From Flavobacterium sp. 1355 (GTDB taxonomy: Bacteria > Bacteroidota > Bacteroidia > Flavobacteriales > Flavobacteriaceae): 64,000 nt of DNA. The stretch is from contig NZ_JAFICC010000012.1 of NCBI RefSeq assembly GCF_017833415.1, positions 160,739 to 224,738 of the forward strand, given 5' to 3'. A program made the position numbers and the translations under genes. Of the stretch, positions 8,428 through 16,585 are shown one piece after another. The notes beneath the pieces are model-generated. The model ran no database searches. It saw nothing but the letters and a program-made list of their open reading frames with translations, and had not been told where the DNA came from. How positions within the stretch are numbered: position 1 is the first letter of the stretch; each line of letters begins with the position of its first letter.

Positions 8428-9294
8428 TTATTTCTTTTTTGTTGTCTTTTTAGCTGTAGTTTTCTTCGCTTTAGTTTTAGCAGGTACTGTATTTACAATT
8501 TTTTGCTGCACATAAGCTTTGTATAAACCATCTGTTTCTGCTCTCTTCTTAGCATCATCAGCTCTTTTCTTTGAATCCGGGTGAGAACTCATCATTTGCT
8601 CTATAAAGGAAGCTTCAGCACCTTCACTCATTTTTGCCAAAATCCTAAATGCCGATTCTTCAGCATTAACATTGTATCCATTTTTTTTTAGAAAATCGTA
8701 TGAAAATAAATCCGCTTCCGTTTCCTGTTTACGGCTATGTTTGCTATCAATCAAAGCGCTTCCGATTTTACCTAACTGACTATCTGTTACAGCACTAACT
8801 TTTACAGACTGTGAAGATACTCCATCTATCAACGCTTCTTTTTGATATGCCGCACGCATAGCATCTCTTGAATCGTTATTGGCAACGTGGCCAATTTCAT
8901 GCCCTATAACTGCAAGCAATTCATTATCGTCCATGATATCCATTAATCCAGAATATACGCGCACGCTTCCGTCTGCGGTTGCAAACGCATTTACTTCTTT
9001 CACTTTATAAACTTTATAATTTAAAGTATATCCTTCGCCAGCAGTATGCTTTCCAAAAACCCTGTTTAATCTTAATGTATAGCCATCATTTGGTCCAGCC
9101 ACCTGATTGGTTGAATCTAATTTTCGTACTGCTTCTTTTGATAATGCAGCAGCGTCAGCGTTACTCAAGGTAAAACTTGCAACACCTTTCTGTACAGCTC
9201 CCAAAGCTTTTTCTCCAAAGTTTATTTGCGCATTCATTTTAGTAAAACCAAAAGCGGCAAACAAAACTCCCAATACAATAAATTTCTTTTTCAT
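8428..9294 (-). CDS. M48 family metallopeptidase, exported (copy 1)
   Basis: A zinc metallopeptidase of 288 residues from the ATG at 9294. A Sec signal peptide (MKKKFIVLGVLFAAFGFTKMNAQ) indicates export to the periplasm. The zinc site is HEIGH (about residues 132-136), with the third ligand in the QETEADLFSYDF region. The C-terminal SSHPDSKKRADDA block is shared with Oma1/YcaL-type M48 enzymes. The tail is very basic (KAKKTTAKKTTKKK). An upstream in-frame ATG at 9336 would put 14 extra residues before the signal peptide and is rejected. The next gene upstream is a close paralogue, which points to tandem duplication. Confidence 0.9.
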   Translation of the reverse strand: MKKKFIVLGVLFAAFGFTKMNAQINFGEKALGAVQKGVASFTLSNADAAALSKEAVRKLDSTNQVAGPNDGYTLRLNRVFGKHTAGEGYTLNYKVYKVKEVNAFATADGSVRVYSGLMDIMDDNELLAVIGHEIGHVANNDSRDAMRAAYQKEALIDGVSSQSVKVSAVTDSQLGKIGSALIDSKHSRKQETEADLFSYDFLKKNGYNVNAEESAFRILAKMSEGAEASFIEQMMSSHPDSKKRADDAKKRAETDGLYKAYVQQKIVNTVPAKTKAKKTTAKKTTKKK

Positions 9295-9319
9295 ATTTTT
9301 ATTTATTACAATTTGACAA

Positions 9320-9327
9320 CAAATGTA
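9320..9327 (-). promoter_or_regulatory. Candidate -7 box for M48 copy 1
   Basis: On the minus strand TACATTTG matches TAnnTTTG, about 26 bases before the ATG at 9294. Copy 1 therefore seems to have its own promoter. Confidence 0.45.
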
Positions 9328-9440
9328 GCATAACAAAGTGCTATTTCATTTCACACAAAGCTTGTTTTTTCAACAAATAAAGATATAAATTTAAGCGGGT
9401 TAAATTACAGCCATAGTTATTTATTCTGACAGCAATCAAC

Positions 9441-9474
9441 AAAAAACCCGATAAACTCTGCGAAGTTTTTCGGG
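9441..9474 (-). terminator. Intrinsic terminator after M48 copy 2
   Basis: On the minus strand, CCCGAAAAACT pairs with AGTTTATCGGG (one mismatch; stem 9447-9474), followed by a run of T (9441-9446 as A on the plus strand). It separates the two paralogues into single-gene transcripts. Confidence 0.75.
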
Positions 9475-9491
9475 CTCTTATTATAAAAAGA

Positions 9492-10355
9492 TTACTTCTT
9501 TTTTGTTGTTTTCTTTTTGGCTGTTGTTTTAGCTTTTGCTTTTACAGGTGCGGTATTAACAATTTTCCCCTGTACATAAGCCTTATACAAACCATCTTTT
9601 TCTGCTCTTTTTTTAGCATCATCAGCTCTTTTGCCAGAATCAGGGTGCGAACTTGCCATCTTAGTAAGAAAAGAAGCTTCTGCTCCTTCGCTTAAATTTT
9701 GCAGGATTCTAAATGCAGATTCTACCGCATTAACATCATAACCATTTTTTTTCATAAAATCATATGAGAATGAATCTGCCTGAGATTCCTGTTTTCGACT
9801 GTGCTTGCTATCAATCATTGCACTTCCGATTACTCCTAATTGAGATTTTGTAAGAGTCTCAATTTTCCCCGATTGAGATGATACCGCATCTAGCAAAGCT
9901 TCTTTTTTATAAGCAGCCTTAATCGCATCTCTTGTATCATGATTAACAACATGGCCTATTTCATGCCCGATAACAGCAAGTAATTCATTATCATCCATAA
10001 TATCCATTAAACCTGCAAATACACGCACACTACCATCTGCACAAGCAAAAGCATTTATATCTTTTACTAAGTAAACTTTATAATTTAAAGTAACTCCCTC
10101 ACTAGAAATGTGTTTCCCAAATAAGCGATTTAATCGGATTGAATAACCATCTGCCGGCCCGGCAACAGGATTATTAGCATCCATTTCAGCAATTGATTCT
10201 TTAGCTAAGGCTGCTGCATCTACATCACTAAAAGTAAATCCTGCAATGCCTTTGCCCAAAGCTCCCATTGTTTTGTCTGAAAGTATTTGCGCATTCATTT
10301 TAGTTACACCAAAAGCGGCTAATAAAATCCCTAATACAATAAATCTCTTTTTCAT
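9492..10355 (-). CDS. M48 family metallopeptidase, exported (copy 2)
   Basis: 287 residues from ATG 10355. The protein is highly similar along its whole length to copy 1, with the same signal-peptide core (MKKRFIVLGILLAAFGVTKMNAQ), HEIGHVVNHD zinc site, RKQESQADSFSYDF third-ligand region and SSHPDSGKRADDA block. It also ends in a Lys-rich tail (KAKTTAKKKTTKKK). Differences cluster in the middle and tail, as expected for a tandem duplicate that has diverged moderately. Both copies keep all catalytic residues, so both are probably active. Substrate is unknown; envelope protein quality control is a reasonable guess. Confidence 0.9.
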   Translation of the reverse strand: MKKRFIVLGILLAAFGVTKMNAQILSDKTMGALGKGIAGFTFSDVDAAALAKESIAEMDANNPVAGPADGYSIRLNRLFGKHISSEGVTLNYKVYLVKDINAFACADGSVRVFAGLMDIMDDNELLAVIGHEIGHVVNHDTRDAIKAAYKKEALLDAVSSQSGKIETLTKSQLGVIGSAMIDSKHSRKQESQADSFSYDFMKKNGYDVNAVESAFRILQNLSEGAEASFLTKMASSHPDSGKRADDAKKRAEKDGLYKAYVQGKIVNTAPVKAKAKTTAKKKTTKKK

Positions 10356-10377
10356 TTTTCTCAAATTAAATTAACAG

Positions 10378-10385
10378 CAAAATTA
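10378..10385 (-). promoter_or_regulatory. Candidate -7 box for M48 copy 2
   Basis: On the minus strand TAATTTTG matches TAnnTTTG, 23 bases before the ATG at 10355. Confidence 0.4.
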
Positions 10386-10621
10386 CTACGGCATGAGTTT
10401 CATGTTGTCTTAATGAGTCAAATTTGTAATAGATTAGGGCAGAGTTCAAAATTTAAAAAAAGCAGGTTAAGTATCAAATTTTAAACAAAGAATGAAAAAG
10501 ATCAGCTCAAAATATATTTAAAAATAAACTATTAACATTTGGAGTTAATAATCTTAAATAAGGCAAGACACTTAAAAATAAACGAAAAGGAAATTAACGT
10601 CTTCAAATAAACTACATTCCG

Positions 10622-10629
10622 TATCTTTG
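10622..10629 (+). promoter_or_regulatory. Candidate -7 box for lipA
   Basis: TATCTTTG matches TAnnTTTG, 19 bases before the lipA ATG at 10648, which leaves a very short leader. Confidence 0.5.
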
Positions 10630-10647
10630 TGCTTTGAATTCTGATAT

Positions 10648-11514
10648 ATGGAAACAGTCATTGAAAATATACCAACCGGAAAACCTAAATGGTTAAAAGT
10701 AAAACTTCCGATTGGACAAAAATATACTGAACTTCGTGGTTTAGTAGATAAATATAGTTTAAATACCATTTGTACTTCTGGAAGCTGCCCAAATATGGGA
10801 GAATGCTGGGGAGAAGGAACAGCAACTTTTATGATTCTTGGAAATGTTTGTACCCGTTCTTGTGGATTTTGCGGTGTAAAAACCGGAAGACCGGAAACCG
10901 TTGACTGGGATGAACCTGAAAAAGTAGCCCGCTCTATAAAAATCATGAACATCAAACATGCTGTTATTACAAGTGTTGACAGAGATGATTTAAAAGACGG
11001 TGGTTCTATTATCTGGATTGAAACGGTAAAGGCCATCCGAAGAATGAATCCAAATACAACTCTTGAAACATTAATTCCGGATTTTCAGGGAATTGAAAGA
11101 AATCTGGACAGAATTGTTGAGGCAAACCCGGAAGTAGTTTCTCATAACATGGAAACAGTTCGCCGCTTAACACGTGAAGTACGTATTCAGGCAAAATATG
11201 ACCGCAGTCTTGAGGTTTTGCGTTATTTAAAAGAAAAAGGAATCAACAGAACCAAATCGGGAATCATGTTAGGCCTGGGAGAAACAGAAGAAGAAGTTTT
11301 TCAGACAATGACAGATTTGCGCAATGCAAATGTTGATGTGGTAACAATTGGTCAATACTTACAGCCAAGTAAAAAGCATTTACCGGTAAAAGAATTTATA
11401 ACTCCCGAACAATTTGCCAGATACGAGAAATTTGGTCTTGATCTTGGTTTCCGCCATGTAGAAAGCGGGCCACTGGTTCGTTCTTCATACAAAGCACAAA
11501 AACATATTCTATAA
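10648..11514 (+). CDS. lipA: Lipoyl synthase LipA
   Basis: A radical-SAM enzyme that inserts two sulfur atoms into protein-bound octanoate to make the lipoyl cofactor of 2-oxoacid dehydrogenases and the glycine cleavage system. The 288 residues contain both clusters: the auxiliary 4Fe-4S ligands C42, C47, C53 (CTSGSCPNMGEC), which is also the sulfur source, and the radical-SAM ligands C68, C72, C75 (CTRSCGFC). The C-terminal RSSY (278-281) supplies the serine ligand. All expected residues are present. No lipB is beside it. The start ATG gives the standard family length. Confidence 0.97.
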   Translation: METVIENIPTGKPKWLKVKLPIGQKYTELRGLVDKYSLNTICTSGSCPNMGECWGEGTATFMILGNVCTRSCGFCGVKTGRPETVDWDEPEKVARSIKIMNIKHAVITSVDRDDLKDGGSIIWIETVKAIRRMNPNTTLETLIPDFQGIERNLDRIVEANPEVVSHNMETVRRLTREVRIQAKYDRSLEVLRYLKEKGINRTKSGIMLGLGETEEEVFQTMTDLRNANVDVVTIGQYLQPSKKHLPVKEFITPEQFARYEKFGLDLGFRHVESGPLVRSSYKAQKHIL

Positions 11515-11517
11515 AAA

Positions 11518-11556
11518 ATTTACTTGTTTAATTGTTAACCAATTAAACAAGTAAAT
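11518..11556. repeat. Perfect 16 bp AT-rich hairpin between lipA and gap
   Basis: ATTTACTTGTTTAATT (11518-11533) and AATTAAACAAGTAAAT (11541-11556) are exact reverse complements around a 7-base loop. No T-tract follows on the plus strand; an A-run precedes it. It may mark the 3' end of lipA or be a pause or protein site. Confidence 0.75.
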
Positions 11557-11578
11557 GGTCAAATGAACTCATTACGAA

Positions 11579-12580
11579 TTGAAAAAAACAAGAATTGCCA
11601 TTAATGGTTTTGGAAGAATTGGAAGAAATCTATTCCGCTTACTTTTAAACCATCCTGAAATTGAAGTCGTTGCAATAAACGATATTGCTGATAACAAAAC
11701 AATGTCGCATTTAATAAAATACGATAGTATTCATGGTGTTTTACCTTTTAAAGTGGGCCACGATGAAGAAAGTATTATTGTAGATGGAAAACACTATTTA
11801 TTTTTCCATGAAAAAAGTATTTCAAATTTAGACTGGAAAAAACATGCTATTGATTTTGTAATCGAATCAACAGGAAAATACAAAACACACGAAGAATTGA
11901 ATGCCCATATTGAAGTAGGTGCAAAAAAGGTAATTCTTTCGGCTCCTTCTGAAGTTGACACTATAAAAACGGTAGTTCTTGGAGTTAATGACACTATTTT
12001 GGACGGAACCGAAACGATAGTTTCGAATGCCAGCTGTACGACAAATAATGCAGCTCCAATGATAAAAATTATCGATGAATTGTGTGGAATAGAACAAGCA
12101 TACATTACTACAATACACTCTTACACAACTGACCAAAGTCTTCATGACCAGCCCCATAAGGACTTACGCCGCGCGAGAGGTGCAAGTCAGTCAATTGTCC
12201 CGACAACTACAGGTGCAGCGAAGGCATTGACAAAAATTTTTCCTAAATTGCATGAAAAAATAGGAGGCTGTGGAATTCGTGTACCTGTTCCGGATGGCTC
12301 ATTGACCGATATTACATTTAATGTAAAACGTGCTGTCACTATCGAAGAAATCAACTCTGCTTTTGAAAAAGCCTCAAATACAAGCTTAAAAGGAATATTA
12401 GATTACACAGAAGATCCAATCGTTTCGGTTGATATTATTGGCAATACACATTCGTGTCTGTTTGATGCACAACTTACCTCTGTAATTGACAAAATGGTAA
12501 AAGTGGTGGGTTGGTACGACAATGAAATTGGCTATTCTTCCCGATTAATCGATTTGATTTTACTGATGAAAAAAACATAG
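11579..12580 (+). CDS. gap: Type I glyceraldehyde-3-phosphate dehydrogenase
   Basis: A cytoplasmic glycolytic enzyme converting glyceraldehyde-3-phosphate, phosphate and NAD to 1,3-bisphosphoglycerate. 333 residues with the N-terminal Rossmann motif INGFGRIGRNLFR, an NAD-type acidic residue in AINDIAD, the active site SNASCTTNNAAP (catalytic C153) and HSYTTDQSLHDQPHKDLRRARGA. NWYDNEIGYSSR is present as GWYDNEIGYSSR. The reading frame starts with TTG at 11579; no ATG is close enough to keep the Rossmann strand. The TPR histidine kinase begins 26 bases downstream and may be co-transcribed. Confidence 0.95.
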   Translation: MKKTRIAINGFGRIGRNLFRLLLNHPEIEVVAINDIADNKTMSHLIKYDSIHGVLPFKVGHDEESIIVDGKHYLFFHEKSISNLDWKKHAIDFVIESTGKYKTHEELNAHIEVGAKKVILSAPSEVDTIKTVVLGVNDTILDGTETIVSNASCTTNNAAPMIKIIDELCGIEQAYITTIHSYTTDQSLHDQPHKDLRRARGASQSIVPTTTGAAKALTKIFPKLHEKIGGCGIRVPVPDGSLTDITFNVKRAVTIEEINSAFEKASNTSLKGILDYTEDPIVSVDIIGNTHSCLFDAQLTSVIDKMVKVVGWYDNEIGYSSRLIDLILLMKKT

Positions 12581-12606
12581 ATTCATTGTAAGAAGCATTG
12601 CGATAC

Positions 12607-14787
12607 ATGAAACATCTTTTAATTCTAATCAGTTTTTTAAATTCGTTTTTGTATTCTCAAGCCAGCCAGAGTACAGATAGTATTTTCTATTATAATAAAT
12701 TAGCAGACAAAAATCTTAAGGATAAAAAATACGATAACGCTATTTTTTTTACACAGAAATCAATTGATTTCTGTACGGCCAATCATAAAACTGAGCAGCA
12801 GGCCAATCAAACTTTTAAGCTTGGTAAAATTTATTACACACAGCGAAATTACGAATATGCGCTAAAAACTTTCCACAAAAGCATTTCCTTATTTGACAGG
12901 ATAAAACCAACTCCTACAAATGCACTGGCATTGCATTATATTGGTGTTACCAGTGCCTTAAAAGGAAATCTAAGAACTGCCGATGTCTACTATAATAAAT
13001 CTGAAAATCTTTTTAAACAATTAAATATTGTTGATCGTTCTCAAATCCTGAGCTATCAGAAAGCAATGGCTTTTAAGGCTGGCAAGAACTTTTCACTGGC
13101 TATAAAAACTTTTCAGAAAATTGCCAAAAAACCAGATAATATTTCGGTTTTAAAAACAAAAACAGATGCTTATCATCAGCTTGGCTTAATTGAAACTCAA
13201 CTGAGACAAAATGATTCTGCCCTCTTTTATTTTGAAAGTGCATTAGAAGGCATTTCAAAAAGTAATGATCTGGCTCAAAAATCAAAAATCATTCTGGCTA
13301 TCAGTCAATACTACAAGAAAAACAAAAACTTTGATCTTGCCTATTCTTATCTGGATGAACATTATCAGATTGAGAATTATATTTTGAAAATAAAAAATAC
13401 GAGGCTGGATTCAAACGAATTCGAACAATTCAAAAGAAACCAATCCTTAAACAATACCCTGCAAAAAGAAAGCGAAGAAAAAATTCATCAAAAAACATAT
13501 CGTTACTCCAAATTGGTGAGTATTCTGGCAATTGCCTTAATCTCTATCTTGTCTCTTTTGAGTCTGTCGTTATATAAAAATAATATTATCAGGAATCAGA
13601 ATAATTTGCTTTTAAGAGAGAAAAACAAAGAACTGATTTTAGCCAAAAACAAAGCCGAAAAAGCTTCACAAGCGAGATCAGAATTTTTATCAACTGTAAG
13701 CCACGAGCTCAGAACGCCACTGAATGCTATTAACGGAATTACCCATTTATTACTGGAAGACAATCCTAAAAAAAGTCAGTTAAAATATTTAGAATCTTTA
13801 AAATTTTCAGGAAATTACCTTACTACTTTTATAAATGAAATCCTTGAAATAAATAGAATTGATTCTGCCAAAGCAGAAGTTGAAAACATTTCTTTTGATC
13901 TTAAAAAGCTGTTATTTAACATCCAGAGTTCCTTAAAAGAATTAGCAACAGCCAATAAAAATTATTTTAATCTGGAAATCGATGAAGATATTCCGGATAA
14001 TTTAATTGGTGATCCTACCAAATTATCCCAGATTATCCTCAATTTAATAAACAACGCTTTAAAATTTACCCAAAACGGGCATGTAAATGTCATTGCGAAA
14101 TTATATGAAGCTAATGAAGATACTGCGGCCATTTATTTTGAAATCGTTGATACCGGAATTGGTATTCCCGAAGACAAACTACAAACGGTCTTTGAAAGTT
14201 TTTCGCAAGGATCAATAGAAGTAAATCGAAAATATGGCGGAACGGGCCTGGGACTTACTATTGTAAAAAAACTAATTGAACTTTTGGGTGGCGAAATAAA
14301 ATTAAAAAGTGAGGTAGGAAAAGGTTCTACTTTTACATTCAGATTAAATTTTGATATCAGCAAAGAACCATTAAAAAACACTGATGAACTAAAAACAGAT
14401 AACTACCCACAATTAAAAAACAAGTTTTTTTTGTTGATTGAAGATAACAAAATCAATCAGATGATTACCCGAAAAATGCTTGAGAATAAAGGTATAAAAT
14501 GTGAAATACTGGAGAATGGCGAAGATGCAATTGAACTTTTGAAAGTAAAAAGATTTGATATGATTCTGATGGATGTGCATCTCCCCGGAATTAATGGCAC
14601 AACAGCGACGAAACAAATCAGGGAGTTTGACAGAACAACTCCAATTATCGCATTAACAGCTATTTCGCTTGACGAAAACCGCGATTTACTGCTTTCTTTC
14701 GGAATGAACGATGTTATTACAAAACCGTTTACAGCTGACGAATTTTACAGCACAATTGCTAAGTATTTTGAGTTAAAAAATGACTAA
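12607..14787 (+). CDS. TPR-containing hybrid sensor histidine kinase/response regulator
   Basis: A 726-residue signalling protein from ATG 12607 (a TTG at 12598 is the alternative). In order: a signal peptide or N-terminal helix (LLILISFLNSFLYSQ), about six TPR repeats (about 25-260) placed in the periplasm, a membrane helix near 301-322, a coiled-coil linker, HisKA with H366 in STVSHELRTPLN, an HATPase domain (NLINNALKF, DTGIGIP, GTGLGL), and a C-terminal receiver with the phosphorylatable Asp near 656 (MILMDVHLPG). No output domain or DNA-binding partner is adjacent. The last codons overlap the lpxK stop on the other strand. Confidence 0.92.
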   Translation: MKHLLILISFLNSFLYSQASQSTDSIFYYNKLADKNLKDKKYDNAIFFTQKSIDFCTANHKTEQQANQTFKLGKIYYTQRNYEYALKTFHKSISLFDRIKPTPTNALALHYIGVTSALKGNLRTADVYYNKSENLFKQLNIVDRSQILSYQKAMAFKAGKNFSLAIKTFQKIAKKPDNISVLKTKTDAYHQLGLIETQLRQNDSALFYFESALEGISKSNDLAQKSKIILAISQYYKKNKNFDLAYSYLDEHYQIENYILKIKNTRLDSNEFEQFKRNQSLNNTLQKESEEKIHQKTYRYSKLVSILAIALISILSLLSLSLYKNNIIRNQNNLLLREKNKELILAKNKAEKASQARSEFLSTVSHELRTPLNAINGITHLLLEDNPKKSQLKYLESLKFSGNYLTTFINEILEINRIDSAKAEVENISFDLKKLLFNIQSSLKELATANKNYFNLEIDEDIPDNLIGDPTKLSQIILNLINNALKFTQNGHVNVIAKLYEANEDTAAIYFEIVDTGIGIPEDKLQTVFESFSQGSIEVNRKYGGTGLGLTIVKKLIELLGGEIKLKSEVGKGSTFTFRLNFDISKEPLKNTDELKTDNYPQLKNKFFLLIEDNKINQMITRKMLENKGIKCEILENGEDAIELLKVKRFDMILMDVHLPGINGTTATKQIREFDRTTPIIALTAISLDENRDLLLSFGMNDVITKPFTADEFYSTIAKYFELKND

Positions 14788-15818
14788 GCTTTTTGTTTGC
14801 TAAACCTCAACCTCACAATATATTCTAAAATACTACTGTCAAAATCTTGTTCTTTACTGATAAACGTACTTTTTATGGGTAAATAATACAATGGCGAAAC
14901 CAATTTTGATTCTTTCAGCCGAACATAATCTTTTTCGGTTGTAATAATTTTTTTTTCTTGTGCCTTATTTTGAACCGTTTGTAAATCTGAATCAGAAAAA
15001 TGATGATGATCCGGAAAAGTAAGACATTCATCTTTTTCATTTTTTAAATAATCAAAAAAGGGTGCTGGTTTTGCAATTCCGGCCAAAAGCAATTTTGATT
15101 CATTTTTGATCTCACTCACAGCAATTTTTTCTTCTTTTCCATAAACAGAATCATCATAGTCTATAAAGGTAAAAAAAACCTGTTGCGAACTATTGACATT
15201 TAGCTTATTACGAATTTTTTCTTGCTTTTCAACAGATAAATCTTTTGGGCATTTGGTAACAATAACAATATTTGCCCGATCTGCTCCTCTCCTGCTTTCG
15301 CGAAGATTTCCTGTTGGCAGCATAAAATCATCTGCATACAAATCACCATAAGATGTGAGCAGAATGTAAAATCCGGCTTTTACTTTTCGGTGTTGATAAG
15401 CATCATCAAGTAAAATAATTTCCGGTTTTTCTTTCTGTAACAGTAATTGGGTAATGCCGTTTGTTCTGTTGGCATCAACAGCAACCTGAATATTTGGAAA
15501 TTTTTGATAAAACTGAAAAGGTTCATCTCCTAAAATTTCAGCATTTGAAGTTTCATCTGCCAAAACAAAACCTTCTGATTTGCGTTTATAACCTCGGCTT
15601 AAAGTGGCAACTTTATATTTTTCAGACAATAACCGGATTAAATATTCTATTTGAGGCGTTTTACCAGTTCCGCCAACGCTAAGATTTCCAACAGCAATTA
15701 CCGGAATTTCAAATGATACTGATTTAAGAATACCTTTGTCAAAAAGAAAATTACGGATCGAAGTAATGAATCCGTATAAAATGGCAAAAGGAAAAAGTAA
15801 TATTCGAAGTAATTTCAT
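14784..15818 (-). CDS. lpxK: Tetraacyldisaccharide 4'-kinase LpxK
   Basis: An inner-membrane kinase that phosphorylates the 4' position of the lipid A precursor, making lipid IVA. 344 residues with an N-terminal membrane anchor (LLRILLFPFAILYGF), a Walker A P-loop VGGTGKTP preceded by VGNLS, LSRGYKRKS, the LLDDAYQHRKVK block with the catalytic Asp-Asp and His, and a C-terminal TTEKDYVRL. It lies 4 bases downstream of the YoeB-like toxin gene on the same strand, with no room for a separate promoter. Its TAG stop overlaps the stop of the convergent kinase gene. Confidence 0.95.
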   Translation of the reverse strand: MKLLRILLFPFAILYGFITSIRNFLFDKGILKSVSFEIPVIAVGNLSVGGTGKTPQIEYLIRLLSEKYKVATLSRGYKRKSEGFVLADETSNAEILGDEPFQFYQKFPNIQVAVDANRTNGITQLLLQKEKPEIILLDDAYQHRKVKAGFYILLTSYGDLYADDFMLPTGNLRESRRGADRANIVIVTKCPKDLSVEKQEKIRNKLNVNSSQQVFFTFIDYDDSVYGKEEKIAVSEIKNESKLLLAGIAKPAPFFDYLKNEKDECLTFPDHHHFSDSDLQTVQNKAQEKKIITTEKDYVRLKESKLVSPLYYLPIKSTFISKEQDFDSSILEYIVRLRFSKQKA

Positions 15819-15822
15819 AAAG

Positions 15823-16104
15823 TTATTTATCGGAGTAATGTCCCATTGCAGAAATCACGAACACGGTTACAATGTCGTCTTCTATTCTGTAAATTAATCG
15901 ATCTTTTTGATTGATTCGCCTTGACCAAAGACCTGAATATTGATGTTTTAATTGTTCCGGATTTCCAAAACCCTCCTGTGGATTTTCTGATAGTTCAATT
16001 AAAATTTTAGAAATATTTTTAATTGAAATTTTATTTCCTGACTTTTTATGCTTTTCAATATCTTGATTTGCAATTTTAGTTACTTCAACCCTAAACTTCC
16101 CCAT
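15823..16104 (-). CDS. Txe/YoeB-like toxin (RelE superfamily mRNA interferase)
   Basis: A 93-residue protein of the ParE/RelE fold. The core LWSRRINQKDRLIYRI, followed by VTVFVISAMGHYSDK, matches the Txe/YoeB family, whose members cut mRNA in the ribosomal A site. The C-terminal His-Tyr pair (about residues 89-90), the Arg of the RLIYRI strand and an upstream Glu are the expected catalytic residues and are present. The ATG at 16104 lies inside the end of the antitoxin gene (25-base overlap), the usual toxin-antitoxin coupling. The next gene downstream is lpxK, 4 bases away. Confidence 0.88.
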   Translation of the reverse strand: MGKFRVEVTKIANQDIEKHKKSGNKISIKNISKILIELSENPQEGFGNPEQLKHQYSGLWSRRINQKDRLIYRIEDDIVTVFVISAMGHYSDK

Positions 16105-16331
16105 ATATCATTCGGATCCAGCGTTGTAGTTTCGCCATTCTTAATATTCTCTTCTGCTTTTCTAACTTTCTCAATAAATTCAGGGCTATAAATACTTTCT
16201 CCCTTATCAAGTTTTCTTGAATCGGTTTCTATAATTTCAATTTCTTCAAAACCTTTAAAACTATCAAACATAGCGATAAAAGCTTTCCCTATTTTAGTAC
16301 GTTCGTTTATTTTTACAGTTAACGTTTTCAT
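16080..16331 (-). CDS. Antitoxin of the YoeB-like pair (DUF2683-like)
   Basis: 83 residues, lying directly upstream of and overlapping the toxin gene. The N-terminal MKTLTVKINERTKIGKAFIAMFDSF resembles small Bacteroidota antitoxins of the DUF2683 group rather than the classic Phd/YefM fold. The acidic C-terminal part (KVRKAEENIKNGETTTLDPNDIW) would wrap and neutralise the toxin. The family assignment is tentative, but the position and overlap make an antitoxin role likely. A -7 box and tandem palindromes upstream suggest autoregulation. Confidence 0.8.
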   Translation of the reverse strand: MKTLTVKINERTKIGKAFIAMFDSFKGFEEIEIIETDSRKLDKGESIYSPEFIEKVRKAEENIKNGETTTLDPNDIWGSLGLK

Positions 16332-16348
16332 GGTTTTTTATTTAAACA

Positions 16349-16356
16349 CAAAGATA
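16349..16356 (-). promoter_or_regulatory. Candidate -7 box for the toxin-antitoxin-lpxK unit
   Basis: On the minus strand TATCTTTG matches TAnnTTTG, 18 bases before the antitoxin ATG at 16331. The tandem operator-like repeats begin 7 bases upstream and would cover the -33 region. Confidence 0.55.
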
Positions 16357-16362
16357 CAAAAT

Positions 16363-16471
16363 TCGTACTATTAGTAATATAATATATTACCAAGTATAAC
16401 TATTAAGTAGCATAAAATCAATAAAACTCGTGCTATTAGTAATACAATATATTACCAAGTAAGAACTATTA
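16363..16471. promoter_or_regulatory. Tandem operator-like repeat upstream of the antitoxin
   Basis: A 43-44 base unit occurs twice (16363-16405 and 16428-16471), 65 bases apart. Each contains a 17-base palindrome: GTAATATAATATATTAC (16374-16390) is perfect with 8-base arms, and GTAATACAATATATTAC (16439-16455) has one mismatch. The position just behind the -7 box is where an antitoxin-toxin complex would repress. Confidence 0.7.
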
Positions 16472-16585
16472 CATATCACAATATCACCGAAATATTTTAA
16501 GGTTAATACGTTTATTCGTTAATTTGTTTAAAAATTTTAAGTTAATGGAACAACCTGAAACTTGAAACCTGAAACAAAAATTCAA

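Noticed and set aside
9295..9336. Extended N-terminus of M48 copy 1
   Set aside because: The added Cys-rich 14 residues precede the signal peptide, overlap the -7 box and have no counterpart in copy 2.
11518..11556. Hairpin after lipA as an intrinsic terminator
   Set aside because: The stem is perfect but AT-rich and lacks a T-run on the plus strand, so a terminator call is not supported; listed as a repeat instead.
12598..12606. TTG start three codons upstream of the TPR hybrid kinase ATG
   Set aside because: ATG 12607 begins the hydrophobic signal sequence directly, and no ribosome-binding feature favours the TTG.
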